A program made the translations under genes and the position numbers. Below, piece by piece: positions 27,206 through 36,017 of a DNA stretch of 64,000 nt. The stretch spans positions 1-64,000 of the forward strand of contig UBJR01000004.1 of assembly GCA_900465675.1 (NCBI GenBank), in the 5' to 3' direction. Within the stretch, counting starts at the first letter, position 1. Every line of letters begins with the position of its first letter. The notes beneath the pieces were generated by a model that saw only the letters and a list, made by a program, of their open reading frames with translations, was not told where the DNA came from and ran no database searches. This stretch comes from Hyphomicrobiales bacterium. GTDB taxonomy: Bacteria; Pseudomonadota; Alphaproteobacteria; Rhizobiales; Rhizobiaceae.

Positions 27206-27238
27206 AGCCCCCGGCCCCGCCGCCCTGTTCCGGGGGCT
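27206..27238. other. GC-rich stem-loop before rnhB
   Basis: AGCCCCCGG (27206-27214) and CCGGGGGCT (27230-27238) make a perfect 9-bp stem with a 15-base loop. It lies in the 220-bp gap between the radical SAM gene and rnhB, with no T-tract on either side. It could end the upstream transcript or be a degraded intergenic repeat. Confidence 0.4.
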
Positions 27239-27274
27239 TGCAGGAAATCGGGTTGGCGTGCGAGGTTCAGCCGC

Positions 27275-27967
27275 ATGAAACGTCGCACGCCACCCGATTC
27301 TCCTCTGCTTTTCGAAGACGCGCCGCTCACTCCGGATTTCAAGCTGGAACTGAAGGCCCGCAAGGCCGGTCACTGGCCGGTTGCCGGTGCCGACGAAGCC
27401 GGGCGCGGTCCTCTGGCTGGTCCGGTTGTGGCCGCCGCCGTCATCCTCGATCCCAGACGCATTCCCGAGGGGCTGAACGATTCCAAGCAGCTCTCGGCGG
27501 GCAGGCGCGAGGAGCTGTTCGTGCAGATCCTGGCGACGGCGACAGTCTCGATCGCCTCGTCGAGCGCCACCCGCATCGACGTTACCGATATCCGCAAGGC
27601 GAGCCTCGACGCGATGCGCCGTGCCATCTGCGGCCTTTCCATTCCCGCCGCCTACGTGCTGACCGATGGTCTCGACGTGCCCCAAGGGCTCGACTGTCCC
27701 GGACAGGCGGTGGTCAAGGGCGACGCGCGCTCCGTCTCGATCGCTGCCGCCTCGATCGTCGCCAAGGTTACCCGCGACCGGATGATGACCCGCGCCCACC
27801 TCGTCTTCCCCGACTACGGCTTTGCCGCCCATGCCGGCTACGGCACGGCCCAGCACCGCGCGGGGATCGAGCAGCACGGCCCGTGTTCGCTGCACCGGAT
27901 GACGTTCAGGCCGCTCAGGAAGGACGGGGCGGAGCTTGCGGTGACGCAGGAGATGCTTGGGGATTGA
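27275..27967 (+). CDS. rnhB: Ribonuclease HII
   Basis: 230 residues. It removes single ribonucleotides and RNA from RNA-DNA hybrids. The catalytic Asp-Glu pair is D40/E41 in [20 protein letters not shown]; others are in LTDGLDVP and [13 protein letters not shown], with [17 protein letters not shown] as the conserved motif. The N-terminal 30 residues are an extension. The ATG at 27275 is chosen because the frame upstream is not protein-like. It is convergent with the F0 operon, a common rhizobial arrangement. Confidence 0.95.
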   Translation: MKRRTPPDSPLLFEDAPLTPDFKLELKARKAGHWPVAGADEAGRGPLAGPVVAAAVILDPRRIPEGLNDSKQLSAGRREELFVQILATATVSIASSSATRIDVTDIRKASLDAMRRAICGLSIPAAYVLTDGLDVPQGLDCPGQAVVKGDARSVSIAAASIVAKVTRDRMMTRAHLVFPDYGFAAHAGYGTAQHRAGIEQHGPCSLHRMTFRPLRKDGAELAVTQEMLGD

Positions 27968-28086
27968 GGGGCAGTGCGCCCGGAGGCGCCGCCTCATCCG
28001 CCCTGCTGCTACGGACCCCGCTGCGGGGATCGACCCTAGACACGACCACAGGTGCCACCTCGTGCCGCGGCCACTAACCTCTCCTT

Positions 28087-28229
28087 CCTCATTCCTGTGC
28101 TTGTCACAGGAATCCAGTGCGCCCCAGTCTTGGGGCGCGGGAGACACATGACCCGTCGCGAGCTCGTTTGCGTTATTCACGGCGCGGACGCGCCGTGGCT
28201 GGATTCCTGTGACAAGCACAGGAATGAGG
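28087..28229. repeat. Rhizobial intergenic repeat with 31-bp inverted ends
   Basis: Perfect inverted arms of 31 bp lie at 28087-28117 (containing TTCCTGTGCTTGTCACAGGA) and 28199-28229, enclosing 81 bp with an inner small palindrome (CGCCCCAG/TTGGGGCG). Each arm itself contains TTCCTGTG/CACAGGAA. It carries no ORF of its own. The layout suggests a MITE- or RIME-type dispersed element; I recall similar sequences across Rhizobium genomes. The rest of the 422-bp gap (27968-28389) holds only GC-rich filler and the atp terminator. Confidence 0.8.
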
Positions 28230-28330
28230 GCGGTGGGGAGGGGTTGAGCGAACCCATTGGCTGCCTGCGTTGGCCACGCAGCGCAGGAGGCACAGTGCCA
28301 CGCTATAATGACTACCAACACCACCAACGC

Positions 28331-28369
28331 CCAAAAAAAACAAAAAGCCCCGCACGACGGCGGGGCTTT
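28331..28369 (-). terminator. Rho-independent terminator of the F0 operon
   Basis: AAAGCCCCGC (28344-28353) and GCGGGGCTTT (28360-28369) form a perfect stem with a 6-base loop. On the minus strand it is followed by TTTTTGTTTTTTTT. It lies 20 bp beyond the atpF stop and is the clearest terminator in the window. Confidence 0.93.
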
Positions 28370-28389
28370 CCAATCCTATCGACCGAACC

Positions 28390-28881
28390 TTAGTTCAGGC
28401 GGGTCTTCACTTCGCCGACGGCGGTCTTGAAGAGATCGGCCTGGACCTTGCCTTCGGCCTTCTGGGCCAGCACGGTCTCGGCAGCGGAGATGGCGAGATC
28501 GACGGCGGCTGAACGAACGGCCTTCATCGCTTCGACTTCTGCCTGCTTGATCTTCTGCTCGGAAAGCGCGGTGCGGTTGGCAACGAACTCTTCGGTCTTC
28601 TTCTTGGCTTCGGCGGTCAGCATCTCTGCTTCGCGTTCGGCGGCAGCGACGATGTTCGCAGCTTCGGCTTCGGCTTCCTTGCGCTTGCGCTGGTATTCGG
28701 CCAGCAGGTGCTGGGCCTCTTCGCGCAGGCGCTTGGCTTCCGCCAGTTCGTTGCGGATCTGATCGGCGCGGTCGTCGAGCGACTTTGCCATCATCCCCGG
28801 AACCTTCAGGTAGACGACCAGCAGGATGAAGAGAACGAGGCCGACAAAGGCGAAGAAAGTTGCATCAAGAGCAAATTCCAT
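28390..28881 (-). CDS. atpF: ATP synthase F0 subunit b
   Basis: 163 residues: an N-terminal membrane helix (FFAFVGLVLFILLVVYLKVP) and a long charged coiled coil forming the peripheral stalk that holds F1 against rotation. Last gene of the F0 operon, 3 bp after b'. Alphaproteobacteria carry two unlike b subunits; this is the one without an N-terminal extension. Confidence 0.95.
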   Translation of the reverse strand: MEFALDATFFAFVGLVLFILLVVYLKVPGMMAKSLDDRADQIRNELAEAKRLREEAQHLLAEYQRKRKEAEAEAANIVAAAEREAEMLTAEAKKKTEEFVANRTALSEQKIKQAEVEAMKAVRSAAVDLAISAAETVLAQKAEGKVQADLFKTAVGEVKTRLN

Positions 28882-28884
28882 CGA

Positions 28885-29526
28885 TCAACCCTCCTTCTTG
28901 GCGGCTGCGACCGCCGCTGCGACATCAGCTTTGGCAGCGGTGCCACCGATCAGCTGCTGAACGACGGCAACAGCCGTCTCCTCAGCGATCGTGCCGACGT
29001 CTGCGAATGCCTTCGCCTTGATATCGGCGATGCGGCCTTCGGCAGCCTTCAGCTTTTCGGCAAGGCTTGCTTCGACAGCGCGGCGGTCGGCTTCAGCCTT
29101 GAGCTTGGCGGCATCGCGAGCGGCGGTGCCGATCTGATTGGCCTTGGAGCGGGCTGCGGCGAGTTCGCCTTCATAGGTTGCGACCGCTGCGTCGGCTTCG
29201 GACTTGAGGCGTGCTGCCTCGTCCAGATCCTGCGCAAGCCGGTTATGGCGCTGCTCGAGGATGCCGCCGATGCGCGGTGCGATGACCTTTTGCATGAGCA
29301 CGAAGAAAACAGCGAACGTAATCACCAGCCAAAGCAGCTGGGATGCGTAGGTCGACGTATCGAACGGCGGGAAAACGCCGCCATGATGCTCGCCACCGGC
29401 AACGCCGGTTTCGGTATGGACCTCGCCAGCAGCCGGAGCGGCGTGCGGATCCGTACCGGTGGCTGCACCCGTTTCTGCCGTTCCCGCCGGAGCTTCTTCA
29501 GCATAGGCCGGGGTCACAAAAAACAT
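28885..29526 (-). CDS. atpF2: ATP synthase F0 subunit b'
   Basis: 213 residues from the ATG at 29526, which has GGAGGT just upstream; a GTG two codons earlier is the alternative. An Ala/Gly/His-rich N-terminal extension (about 1-50) precedes the membrane helix ([21 protein letters not shown]) and a long Ala/Lys/Glu coiled coil. It pairs with b in the peripheral stalk. The start [11 protein letters not shown] resembles a short processed leader. It lies 3 bp upstream of atpF and 78 bp after atpE, across a large hairpin. Confidence 0.93.
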   Translation of the reverse strand: MFFVTPAYAEEAPAGTAETGAATGTDPHAAPAAGEVHTETGVAGGEHHGGVFPPFDTSTYASQLLWLVITFAVFFVLMQKVIAPRIGGILEQRHNRLAQDLDEAARLKSEADAAVATYEGELAAARSKANQIGTAARDAAKLKAEADRRAVEASLAEKLKAAEGRIADIKAKAFADVGTIAEETAVAVVQQLIGGTAAKADVAAAVAAAKKEG

Positions 29527-29554
29527 GCTCACCTCCAGGTGTACTGCAAATGCA

Positions 29555-29591
29555 AAGGATCACGGCTTGCGGTCTGCAGGCCGTGATCCTT
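29555..29591 (-). other. Strong intra-operon hairpin between atpE and b'
   Basis: AAGGATCACGGC (29555-29566) and GCCGTGATCCTT (29580-29591) form a perfect 12-bp stem with a 13-base loop. It starts just after the atpE stop in the transcript. The following minus-strand sequence (TTTGCATTTGC) is only a weak T-tract, so partial termination or protection of the atpE message is likelier than full termination. Confidence 0.65.
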
Positions 29592-29604
29592 CAATCCACC
29601 GAAA

Positions 29605-29832
29605 TTAAACGGCGAAGAGCAGGAGGAGAGCGACGAGCAGCGAGAAGATGCCCAGAGCTTCCGTAACGGCGAAGCCGAAAACCAGACGGCCGAACTGGCT
29701 GTCAGCGGCAGACGGGTTGCGCAGAGCGCCGGACAGGTAGCTGCCGAAGATGTTGCCGAGGCCGAGAGCCGTACCGGCCATACCAAAGCAAGCCAGGCCT
29801 GCACCGATGAACTTTGCTGCTTCCGCTTCCAT
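29605..29832 (-). CDS. atpE: ATP synthase F0 subunit c
   Basis: 75 residues, two membrane helices joined by a polar loop (ALRNPSA). The proton-carrying carboxylate is Glu58 in AVTEALGIF. It forms the rotating c-ring. It lies between atpB and b' and is followed by a strong hairpin that may raise its message level, since many copies are needed per complex. Confidence 0.96.
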   Translation of the reverse strand: MEAEAAKFIGAGLACFGMAGTALGLGNIFGSYLSGALRNPSAADSQFGRLVFGFAVTEALGIFSLLVALLLLFAV

Positions 29833-29898
29833 GTTGAACTCCTTGAGATGGTTGTTGCGGCGAATGACTGACGCCCTTTGACGTCGATGTCGTTATCC

Positions 29899-30651
29899 TT
29901 AGTGCCCGCCGGGATGGATCGCGTCGTTGAGGTACATGCAAGTCAGTACCGCGAAGACGTAAGCCTGGAGGAAGGCGACGAGGAACTCGAGACCGGTCAG
30001 GGCGACGGTCATGATGAGAGGAAGAATGGCACCGCCGATACCGAGCGCACCAAGGGCTCCGAGCGAGGCGACAAAGCCTGCGAACACCTTGAGCGTGATA
30101 TGACCAGCGAGCATGTTGGCGAAAAGACGAACCGAGAGCGAAATCGGACGCGACAGGAACGAGATGATTTCGATCGTCACGACCAGCGGCAGAAGAATGC
30201 CGGGGACGCCTTGAGGCACGAAGACATTAAGAAAGCCAAAGCCGTGCTTATAGAAGCCGTAGACCAGGACCGTGCCGATGACGAGAAGCGCCAGCGCGAA
30301 GGTGACGATGATCTGGCTGGTGATGGTGAAGAAGTAAGGGAACATGCCGAGCAGGTTTGCCGTCAGCACGAACATGAAAAGCGAGAAGACCAGCGGGAAG
30401 AACTTCATCCCCTTGGTTCCGGCGCCTTCCTTCAGCATCGAAGCGATGAATTCGTAGGACATTTCCGCGACGGACTGCGAGCGGCCAGGAACGATGGCGC
30501 GGTTTGACGTCGAGAAATACAGGAAGCCGGCGGCAACAGCTGCCGAAGCCACCATAAAGAGCGAGGCATTGGTGAACGAGAAATCAATCCCGCCGACTTC
30601 GATCGGCACAATCTTCTGGATCAGGAACTGATGAGTCGGATCGTTAGACAC
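29899..30651 (-). CDS. atpB: ATP synthase F0 subunit a
   Basis: 250 residues with five to six membrane helices; provides the proton half-channels beside the c-ring. The essential arginine is in the [14 protein letters not shown] segment, and [19 protein letters not shown] is also typical. Second gene of the operon, 71 bp after atpI. Confidence 0.96.
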   Translation of the reverse strand: MSNDPTHQFLIQKIVPIEVGGIDFSFTNASLFMVASAAVAAGFLYFSTSNRAIVPGRSQSVAEMSYEFIASMLKEGAGTKGMKFFPLVFSLFMFVLTANLLGMFPYFFTITSQIIVTFALALLVIGTVLVYGFYKHGFGFLNVFVPQGVPGILLPLVVTIEIISFLSRPISLSVRLFANMLAGHITLKVFAGFVASLGALGALGIGGAILPLIMTVALTGLEFLVAFLQAYVFAVLTCMYLNDAIHPGGH

Positions 30652-30722
30652 CGCTTGTTCTCTCTTCTTTGGCCCGCGGGCGCGGGATCATCATAATGAG
30701 CGGAGCGCTGGCGCGCCCTACC

Positions 30723-31064
30723 CTATTTGCTGCCGTTTCCGTTTCCGGGCTCGGGTTTTGCAACCTTGCCTGCGGCACGGAGAACATTCAAAACACCGGC
30801 ACAAAATCCGAGAAGCAGAAGAATAATCAAACCCCAAGGCGCCGTGCCGACAAAACGGTCGAGGAGATAGCCAAGCAGAGCACCGACAATGATAGCGGAG
30901 ATGAATTCGCTCGAAAGCTTCATCGCCTGGGCATAGCCTTTACGGCTTTCCTCGGCGCGGGCCTCGCTCGCCTGTTCCTCTCTCGCCTCTACACGCTTTG
31001 CCTTGAGCTCTGCTCCCAGCTGCGCGCGGCGCCTGTCCAGACTTTCTTCCCGGTCATCCGACAT
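30723..31064 (-). CDS. atpI: ATP synthase subunit I (AtpI/AtpZ family)
   Basis: 113 residues. A charged N-terminal half (about 1-48) precedes two membrane helices (FISAIIVGALLGYLLDRF, WGLIILLLLGFCAGVLNV), and the tail is hydrophilic. AtpI/AtpZ proteins help c-ring assembly and may carry Mg2+ or Ca2+. It heads the F0 operon, with GGAGGAGG just before the ATG. The promoter must lie in 31065-31230, where I cannot pick out firm -35/-10 boxes. Confidence 0.92.
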   Translation of the reverse strand: MSDDREESLDRRRAQLGAELKAKRVEAREEQASEARAEESRKGYAQAMKLSSEFISAIIVGALLGYLLDRFVGTAPWGLIILLLLGFCAGVLNVLRAAGKVAKPEPGNGNGSK

Positions 31065-31234
31065 GGTTCCTCCTCCTATGCCTCTATCCCCAATCCCGCT
31101 ACCCCGGTCCTGTGGACGTCAGAGACATGGAATATAGAACCTTTCGGCCCGTTCTGAAGTCGCGCGCAACATAGTTTTAGGGATTGGTATAGTCAAGGCA
31201 TAGGGCGCCCGCGCTCAGACATAAAATAATCGAG

Positions 31235-31256
31235 TGAGATCAAATACTTGATCTCA
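31235..31256 (-). terminator. Probable terminator of the cell wall hydrolase gene
   Basis: TGAGATCAA (31235-31243) and TTGATCTCA (31248-31256) form a perfect 9-bp stem around ATAC. On the minus strand it is followed by CTCGATTATTTTATG. It lies 90 bp past the hydrolase stop and ahead of the atp promoter. Confidence 0.6.
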
Positions 31257-31345
31257 ATTTAGGCGGCCTGGCAAAATTCGAGCGGGAGAATCCGCTTTAT
31301 AGGCGCTGCAAGCTGCAGAGAATCCACAGCTTAGGCAGCTTCCGG

Positions 31346-32554
31346 TCAGCTCCAGCCGCCGCCATAGGTGCGATAGAAGACATGCAGACCGATGCGGCCG
31401 ACCTTCTCCATGGTCTTTGCCCATTTCGGACGGACATAGACGGCATGGTAGTGCGTGGCGGAGCCAACCTGCGGCAGCCAGATCTTGCCTGCTGTCACCG
31501 CCATCGCCACTTCGCGGGCCATGCGCCAGTGATATTGCGAGTTCACGCGGTCCTTGATGTTGTCGCAGGCAAAGGAGAACTGGCAGCGGTTGCGCCAGTC
31601 TTCGTTCTGATAGACGACGCCGCAGATGGTTTTCGGATAGGCCGGATTGCGGACGCGGTTGAGGATGACCTGGGCGACGGCTGCCTGCCCCTTCACCGAT
31701 TCGCCGCGCGCTTCGAAATAGATGCCGGAAGCCAGGCACTGCTGCTCGGCAGCCGAAAACACCGCCGGCGGCAGAATGCTGGCGGCCCAGGCATGATCCC
31801 TGGCACCGATCTGCGGAACGAAGCGGCCGTCATTGGCGCTCTTGTCGGTGAGGATCGAGTCGAAAGGAGACTGGCGCGAATAGTCCGGGGCGGCCGGCGC
31901 ATAGGCGGTTGCCAGCACATCCGGCTTGTTGTTGTTGACGAGGTCGGCGAGGAAGGTCGGCACCACGGTTTCCGGCTTGACCGGCTCCTTCTTATAGAAG
32001 GCCGTGGCGATCTCGATTTCCTTGCCCTTGATCTTCGGCTTCACGAAAGCCGACTTGTCCTTGAGATTGAAGCTGGGTTCGAACAGCAGCTTGGTGCGCT
32101 GGAGGATGGAGCCGGCGGTGAAATCCTTCGGCGGCTGCATCTTCTCGACGGCGACGACGCGACCCTTCTTCAGGCTGCGATTGACCCGTTCTTCATCGGT
32201 CGTGTCCTCATGCCCCTTCCCTTCGGCGACGAAGGCGACCTTGCGGCCATCGGGCAGAACCATGCCGGCGCCGGCTGCGACCGTGCCGGTAACAATTGGA
32301 TCGGCGAAGGTGAGTTCCGCCTGATGGATGGAGCCGGCCGGCGAATTGGTCATCACCATGCGCCAGTTCTCGCGGCTCTCATCGAGACCGGCGAGCATCG
32401 CGGCTAGATCCGCATGCGAAACGATGCTGGGGAACGCGAGCCACCCGCAGATACCGAAGATCGCGGGTGAAATCCAGTTTTTGGGCAGATAACGCAGCTT
32501 GCTGCTGAAAACGCTCTGTCGACGCAACGCCAGACTCCGGAACACGGGACGCAT
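31346..32554 (-). CDS. Cell wall hydrolase (SleB/CwlJ family)
   Basis: 402 residues. A membrane/signal segment is near the N-terminus (about 28-50, WISPAIFGICGWLAFPSI). A long linker has no known domain. A C-terminal hydrolase_2 domain of about 120 residues carries LASGIYFEARGESVKGQAAVAQVILNR in part, QFSFACD and THYHAVYVRPKW; the Glu of FEARGE is the likely catalytic acid. SleB-type enzymes cleave peptidoglycan and are common in non-sporulating alphaproteobacteria. The start is ATG 32554; a GTG two codons earlier is possible. Confidence 0.9.
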   Translation of the reverse strand: MRPVFRSLALRRQSVFSSKLRYLPKNWISPAIFGICGWLAFPSIVSHADLAAMLAGLDESRENWRMVMTNSPAGSIHQAELTFADPIVTGTVAAGAGMVLPDGRKVAFVAEGKGHEDTTDEERVNRSLKKGRVVAVEKMQPPKDFTAGSILQRTKLLFEPSFNLKDKSAFVKPKIKGKEIEIATAFYKKEPVKPETVVPTFLADLVNNNKPDVLATAYAPAAPDYSRQSPFDSILTDKSANDGRFVPQIGARDHAWAASILPPAVFSAAEQQCLASGIYFEARGESVKGQAAVAQVILNRVRNPAYPKTICGVVYQNEDWRNRCQFSFACDNIKDRVNSQYHWRMAREVAMAVTAGKIWLPQVGSATHYHAVYVRPKWAKTMEKVGRIGLHVFYRTYGGGWS

Positions 32555-32651
32555 GAACACTGCATTGAAAATCTCTCATTAACCTTGATGCTTGGTTAAT
32601 TCGCCATCCCGGAATCTATCCGTGAGCATTTTTTCATATAGCGAAACGCAA

Positions 32652-32675
32652 GAACCCGGCGCGAAGGCCGGGTTC
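32652..32675 (-). terminator. Terminator of kup
   Basis: GAACCCGGC (32652-32660) and GCCGGGTTC (32667-32675) pair perfectly around GCGAAG. The minus-strand continuation is TTGCGTTTCGC. It lies 24 bp beyond the kup stop. Confidence 0.7.
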
Positions 32676-32699
32676 CCTGAATTGCGATCTGGCGCGAGG

Positions 32700-34598
32700 T
32701 CAGATGATGACGTGCGATCCGAGCTCGACCACGCGGTTGGCCGGCAGGCGGAAATAGTCGGATGGATTGGCTGCCGCATTGGCGAGCGCGATGTAGAGGC
32801 GGTCCTGCCAGTAAGGCATGCCCGACTTCGCATCCGGCACCAGCTTGCGGCGGCCGAGATAGAAGGAAGTCGACATGATGTCGAACTTCAGCCCGGTCTT
32901 TCGCAGCGTCGCCAGCGCCTGCGAGACGTTCTGAGTTTCCATGAAGCCAAACTGGAGTTCGACGCGCGAGAAGCGCTCGGAAATCGGCTCGACCTTGTAG
33001 CGGTCGATGCTCGGAACGCGCGGCTTGTTGACGGTACGGATCGTCAGGATGACGTTCTTGTCGTGCAGAACGTGATTGTGCTTCAGATTGTGAAGCAATG
33101 CCGCGGGCGCCGATTCCGGATCGCTGGTCAGGAAGATCGCAGTGCCCGGAACATGGGCCGGCGAGTGATCGCTCTTGCGCTCGATCGAGCTGACAAAGGA
33201 GGCCAGCGGAATATCGGTGTGGCGGGTCTTTTCGGTGAGGATTGCAGTGCCACGGCGCCAGGTCCACATGATGACGATGAAGGCGGTGGCGATCAGGATC
33301 GGGATATAGCCACCGTCGTGGATCTTCAGCAGATTGGCGCCGAGGAAGATCAGCTCAAGCGCAAGCAGCGGCAGCAAAACGATCGCGGCCACCGGGATCG
33401 ACCAGTTCCAGCGGGTGCGAACGAATTCGAAAGCCATGATCGAGGTGACGACCATCGCGCCGGTGACCGAGATACCATAGGCCGTTGCCAGCGCATCCGA
33501 GGTCTTGAAGGTGATGACCAGGAACATGACGCCGAGGAAGAGGACGGCGTTGACCGACGGCAGGAAGATCTGGCCCGTATTGGTTTCCGAGGTGAAGAGG
33601 ATTTCCATGCGCGGCAGGAAGCCGAGGTTGATCGCCTGACGGACCAGCGAGAAGGCACCGGTGATGACGGCCTGGCTGGCGATGATGGTGGCGCAGGTGG
33701 CGAGCACGACGCCGAACGGCAGCGCCCATTTCGGGAACATCAGGTAAAAGGGATCCGACATCGCCAGCGGATTGCCGAGAACGAGAGCGCCCTGCCCGAG
33801 ATAGTTCAGCGTCAGCGACGGGAAGACCAGCGCGAACCACGCCCACTGGATCGGCCGGCGGCCGAAATGCCCGAGGTCAGCGTAAAGCGCTTCTGCCCCG
33901 GTGATCGTCAGGAACACGGCGCCCAGCACGACGATGCCGTAGAAGCCTTCATTCAGCAGGAAGCTGACGGCATAGTATGGGTTGAAGGCGGCGAGAATGC
34001 CGTAATCATCCGAGATGTGCGAGATGCCGACCAGCGCCATGACGATGAACCAGATCGCGGTGATCGGCCCGAAGAAGCGGGCCATCGTGCCGGTGCCGCG
34101 CGATTGAAAGGCGAACAGCCCGACAAGAATCGCCACCGAGATCGGCACGATATAGGGCGAGGCATTCGGCGCCACGAGCTTGATACCTTCGACCGCCGAC
34201 AGAACCGACAGTGCCGGGGTGATCATCGCGTCGCCGAGAAAGAGCGCGGCGCCAGTGAGTCCGAGCGCGACGAGGATCGCCGTATGGCCATTGGCCGTTT
34301 TCATCAGCAAGGCGAGCAGCGACAGCGTGCCGCCTTCGCCTTCGTTGTCGGCGCGCAGCAAAAGCAGCACGTATTTGAGGGTGACGATAATGGTCAGCGC
34401 CCAGATCATCAGCGATATCAGGCTGATGACTTCGAAACGGGTGAGACCATCCTGGGCGACCGGCTTCAGCGCTTCGCGGAATGCGTAAAGCGGGCTGGTA
34501 CCGATGTCTCCATAGACGACGCCAACGGAGCCGAGCGCAAGATAAAAGAGTTTGCGCGGCGTCATGTGGCGATCGTGCGAATGGCTTTCGTCGGACAT
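32700..34598 (-). CDS. kup: Potassium transporter Kup
   Basis: 632 residues with about 12 membrane helices in the first 440 residues and a cytoplasmic C-terminal domain. Signature: [19 protein letters not shown] at the first helix, and [16 protein letters not shown] sequence ([15 protein letters not shown]). It takes up K+ with protons in the inner membrane. The gene lies 18 bp downstream of corA on the same strand, so the two cation transporters are probably co-transcribed. Confidence 0.96.
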   Translation of the reverse strand: MSDESHSHDRHMTPRKLFYLALGSVGVVYGDIGTSPLYAFREALKPVAQDGLTRFEVISLISLMIWALTIIVTLKYVLLLLRADNEGEGGTLSLLALLMKTANGHTAILVALGLTGAALFLGDAMITPALSVLSAVEGIKLVAPNASPYIVPISVAILVGLFAFQSRGTGTMARFFGPITAIWFIVMALVGISHISDDYGILAAFNPYYAVSFLLNEGFYGIVVLGAVFLTITGAEALYADLGHFGRRPIQWAWFALVFPSLTLNYLGQGALVLGNPLAMSDPFYLMFPKWALPFGVVLATCATIIASQAVITGAFSLVRQAINLGFLPRMEILFTSETNTGQIFLPSVNAVLFLGVMFLVITFKTSDALATAYGISVTGAMVVTSIMAFEFVRTRWNWSIPVAAIVLLPLLALELIFLGANLLKIHDGGYIPILIATAFIVIMWTWRRGTAILTEKTRHTDIPLASFVSSIERKSDHSPAHVPGTAIFLTSDPESAPAALLHNLKHNHVLHDKNVILTIRTVNKPRVPSIDRYKVEPISERFSRVELQFGFMETQNVSQALATLRKTGLKFDIMSTSFYLGRRKLVPDAKSGMPYWQDRLYIALANAAANPSDYFRLPANRVVELGSHVII

Positions 34599-34616
34599 GA
34601 AGTTACAACAGGCTCC

Positions 34617-35624
34617 TCAGAGCCAGCCTTTCCATCGGAAAAAGAAAAACGGAATGATGGCGGATACGACCATCAGGCCCAGCGAATAGGGATAACCCGC
34701 GGCCAAGTGCAGTTCCGGCATGAATTCGAAGTTCATACCATAAATGGATGCGACGAGGGTCGGCGGCAAGAAGACCACGGATGCGATCGAGAAGATCTTG
34801 ATGATCGAGTTCTGTTCGATGTTGATCAGGCCGAGCGAAGCATCGAGCAGGAAGGTGATGTTGCCGGCGATGAACGAGGCATGTTCGTTGAGCGACTGGA
34901 TATCGCGCGACACCGTGCGGCAGAGTTCTTTGGTGTTCTGATCGTGCTGGACGGCAGGCACCGTATAAAAGAAGCTTGAAAGCCGGGAGAGCGATGCGAG
35001 GCTATCGCGCACCTTGGAGACCAGCCGGTGGTGGGCAGCGATATCGCGCAGCTTTTCTTCCAGATAGTTTGACGGCTTGCGCACCTTCTTGGCGCGTTCG
35101 CCGAAGACATGGGTCGAAAGAATGTCGATGCGGGCAACGGACAGTTCGAGGATCTCGGCGGTGCGATCGACGATCGTTTCGAGCAGCTTGGCGAGCAGGG
35201 CTGCACCATTGCGCCACTGTTCCGGCACGCGATGAAGCGCCGCGATGAAAAGCTTGAAGGATTTCGGATGGGCGTAGCGGATGGTGATCAGCCGGTTGCC
35301 CGACAGAATGAAGGCAACATCCGTCAGCGTCGGAGATGCGGTTTCGGCCTGCCAGACCAGCGAAGCGGTCATGAACACGTCGTCGCCTTCGGTGTAGAGG
35401 CGTGCCGAGGGTTCGATGTCCTTGAGGTCGTCGCGGGTCGGCACTTCGATGCCGATCACTTTCTCGACATAGAGCTCCTCCTCGCGCGTCGGCTCGATCA
35501 GATCGATCCACACGACGTCATCCGGAAACTCGTCCATCTTCGACAGATCACGAATCTCGACGGACTTGCAGTTGGAGCAATAGGCGGTGATCAACGGGCC
35601 TGTCTCCAGCCGCGCTCGCGCCAT
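34617..35624 (-). CDS. corA: CorA-family magnesium/cobalt transporter
   Basis: 335 residues. A large cytoplasmic N-domain is followed by two C-terminal membrane helices; the selectivity motif YGMNF is at residues 295-299. It forms pentameric Mg2+ channels. Odd detail: a CxxC pair (C16, C19 in AYCSNCK) in the cytoplasmic domain, not part of the usual CorA scheme. The C-terminus ends in FFFFRWKGWL with the usual basic cap. First gene of the corA-kup unit. Confidence 0.93.
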   Translation of the reverse strand: MARARLETGPLITAYCSNCKSVEIRDLSKMDEFPDDVVWIDLIEPTREEELYVEKVIGIEVPTRDDLKDIEPSARLYTEGDDVFMTASLVWQAETASPTLTDVAFILSGNRLITIRYAHPKSFKLFIAALHRVPEQWRNGAALLAKLLETIVDRTAEILELSVARIDILSTHVFGERAKKVRKPSNYLEEKLRDIAAHHRLVSKVRDSLASLSRLSSFFYTVPAVQHDQNTKELCRTVSRDIQSLNEHASFIAGNITFLLDASLGLINIEQNSIIKIFSIASVVFLPPTLVASIYGMNFEFMPELHLAAGYPYSLGLMVVSAIIPFFFFRWKGWL

Positions 35625-36017
35625 GCCATCATCGCCATCATCGAACGCCCTTCCATCACGCGGCTGCCAAGAAGGCAGCGCTGAGGCTGCAAGCCCTGGA
35701 GACTAACGGAAACGGATAAAAAAAGTTCATACAACTCCGGCTGCGTCCGGCCGTTTGCCGGGTGCGCATTGTGCTCAACCGCATCGCAGTCACCAATCCT
35801 TCAACCGACAAGTCAACTCCGAACATGCAGGCTGGCCGGGAACCCTGGGGCAAAGGCGTCCGTCATCGAGCATCTGCAGAAACCGCCCTCATGGCGACGG
35901 CGGGGCATATGACGGAAAGCGGCGAAATAATCAAGACGTGTTACGTGAACTGCGCGTTTTCACCACATTTCCCCCGCAATTTGGGGTATGCGGCACCGCC
36001 CGAATCCGGCGTCTGTG
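35625..36017. other. Non-coding gap between corA and the Mrp gene
   Basis: 393 bp without a credible gene. Short ORFs on the plus strand around 35755-36099 lack a ribosome site and family resemblance and overlap the Mrp gene. A small stem, GGCTGCC/GGCAGC, lies at about 35662-35679. The corA promoter must be in the left part and the Mrp terminator at the right edge, but I cannot place either firmly. Confidence 0.5.

Noticed and set aside
26978..28327. Minus-strand open frame of 449 codons over rnhB and the repeat
   Set aside because: It runs antisense through rnhB and through the inverted repeat. The IPVLVTGIQ peptide is a translation of the repeat arm, not a protein family.
32592..34979. Plus-strand open frame of about 795 codons
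   Set aside because: It is antisense to kup and the end of corA, both clear families. The product is rich in Arg, Asp and Gln with no domain, as expected from GC-biased codon positions.
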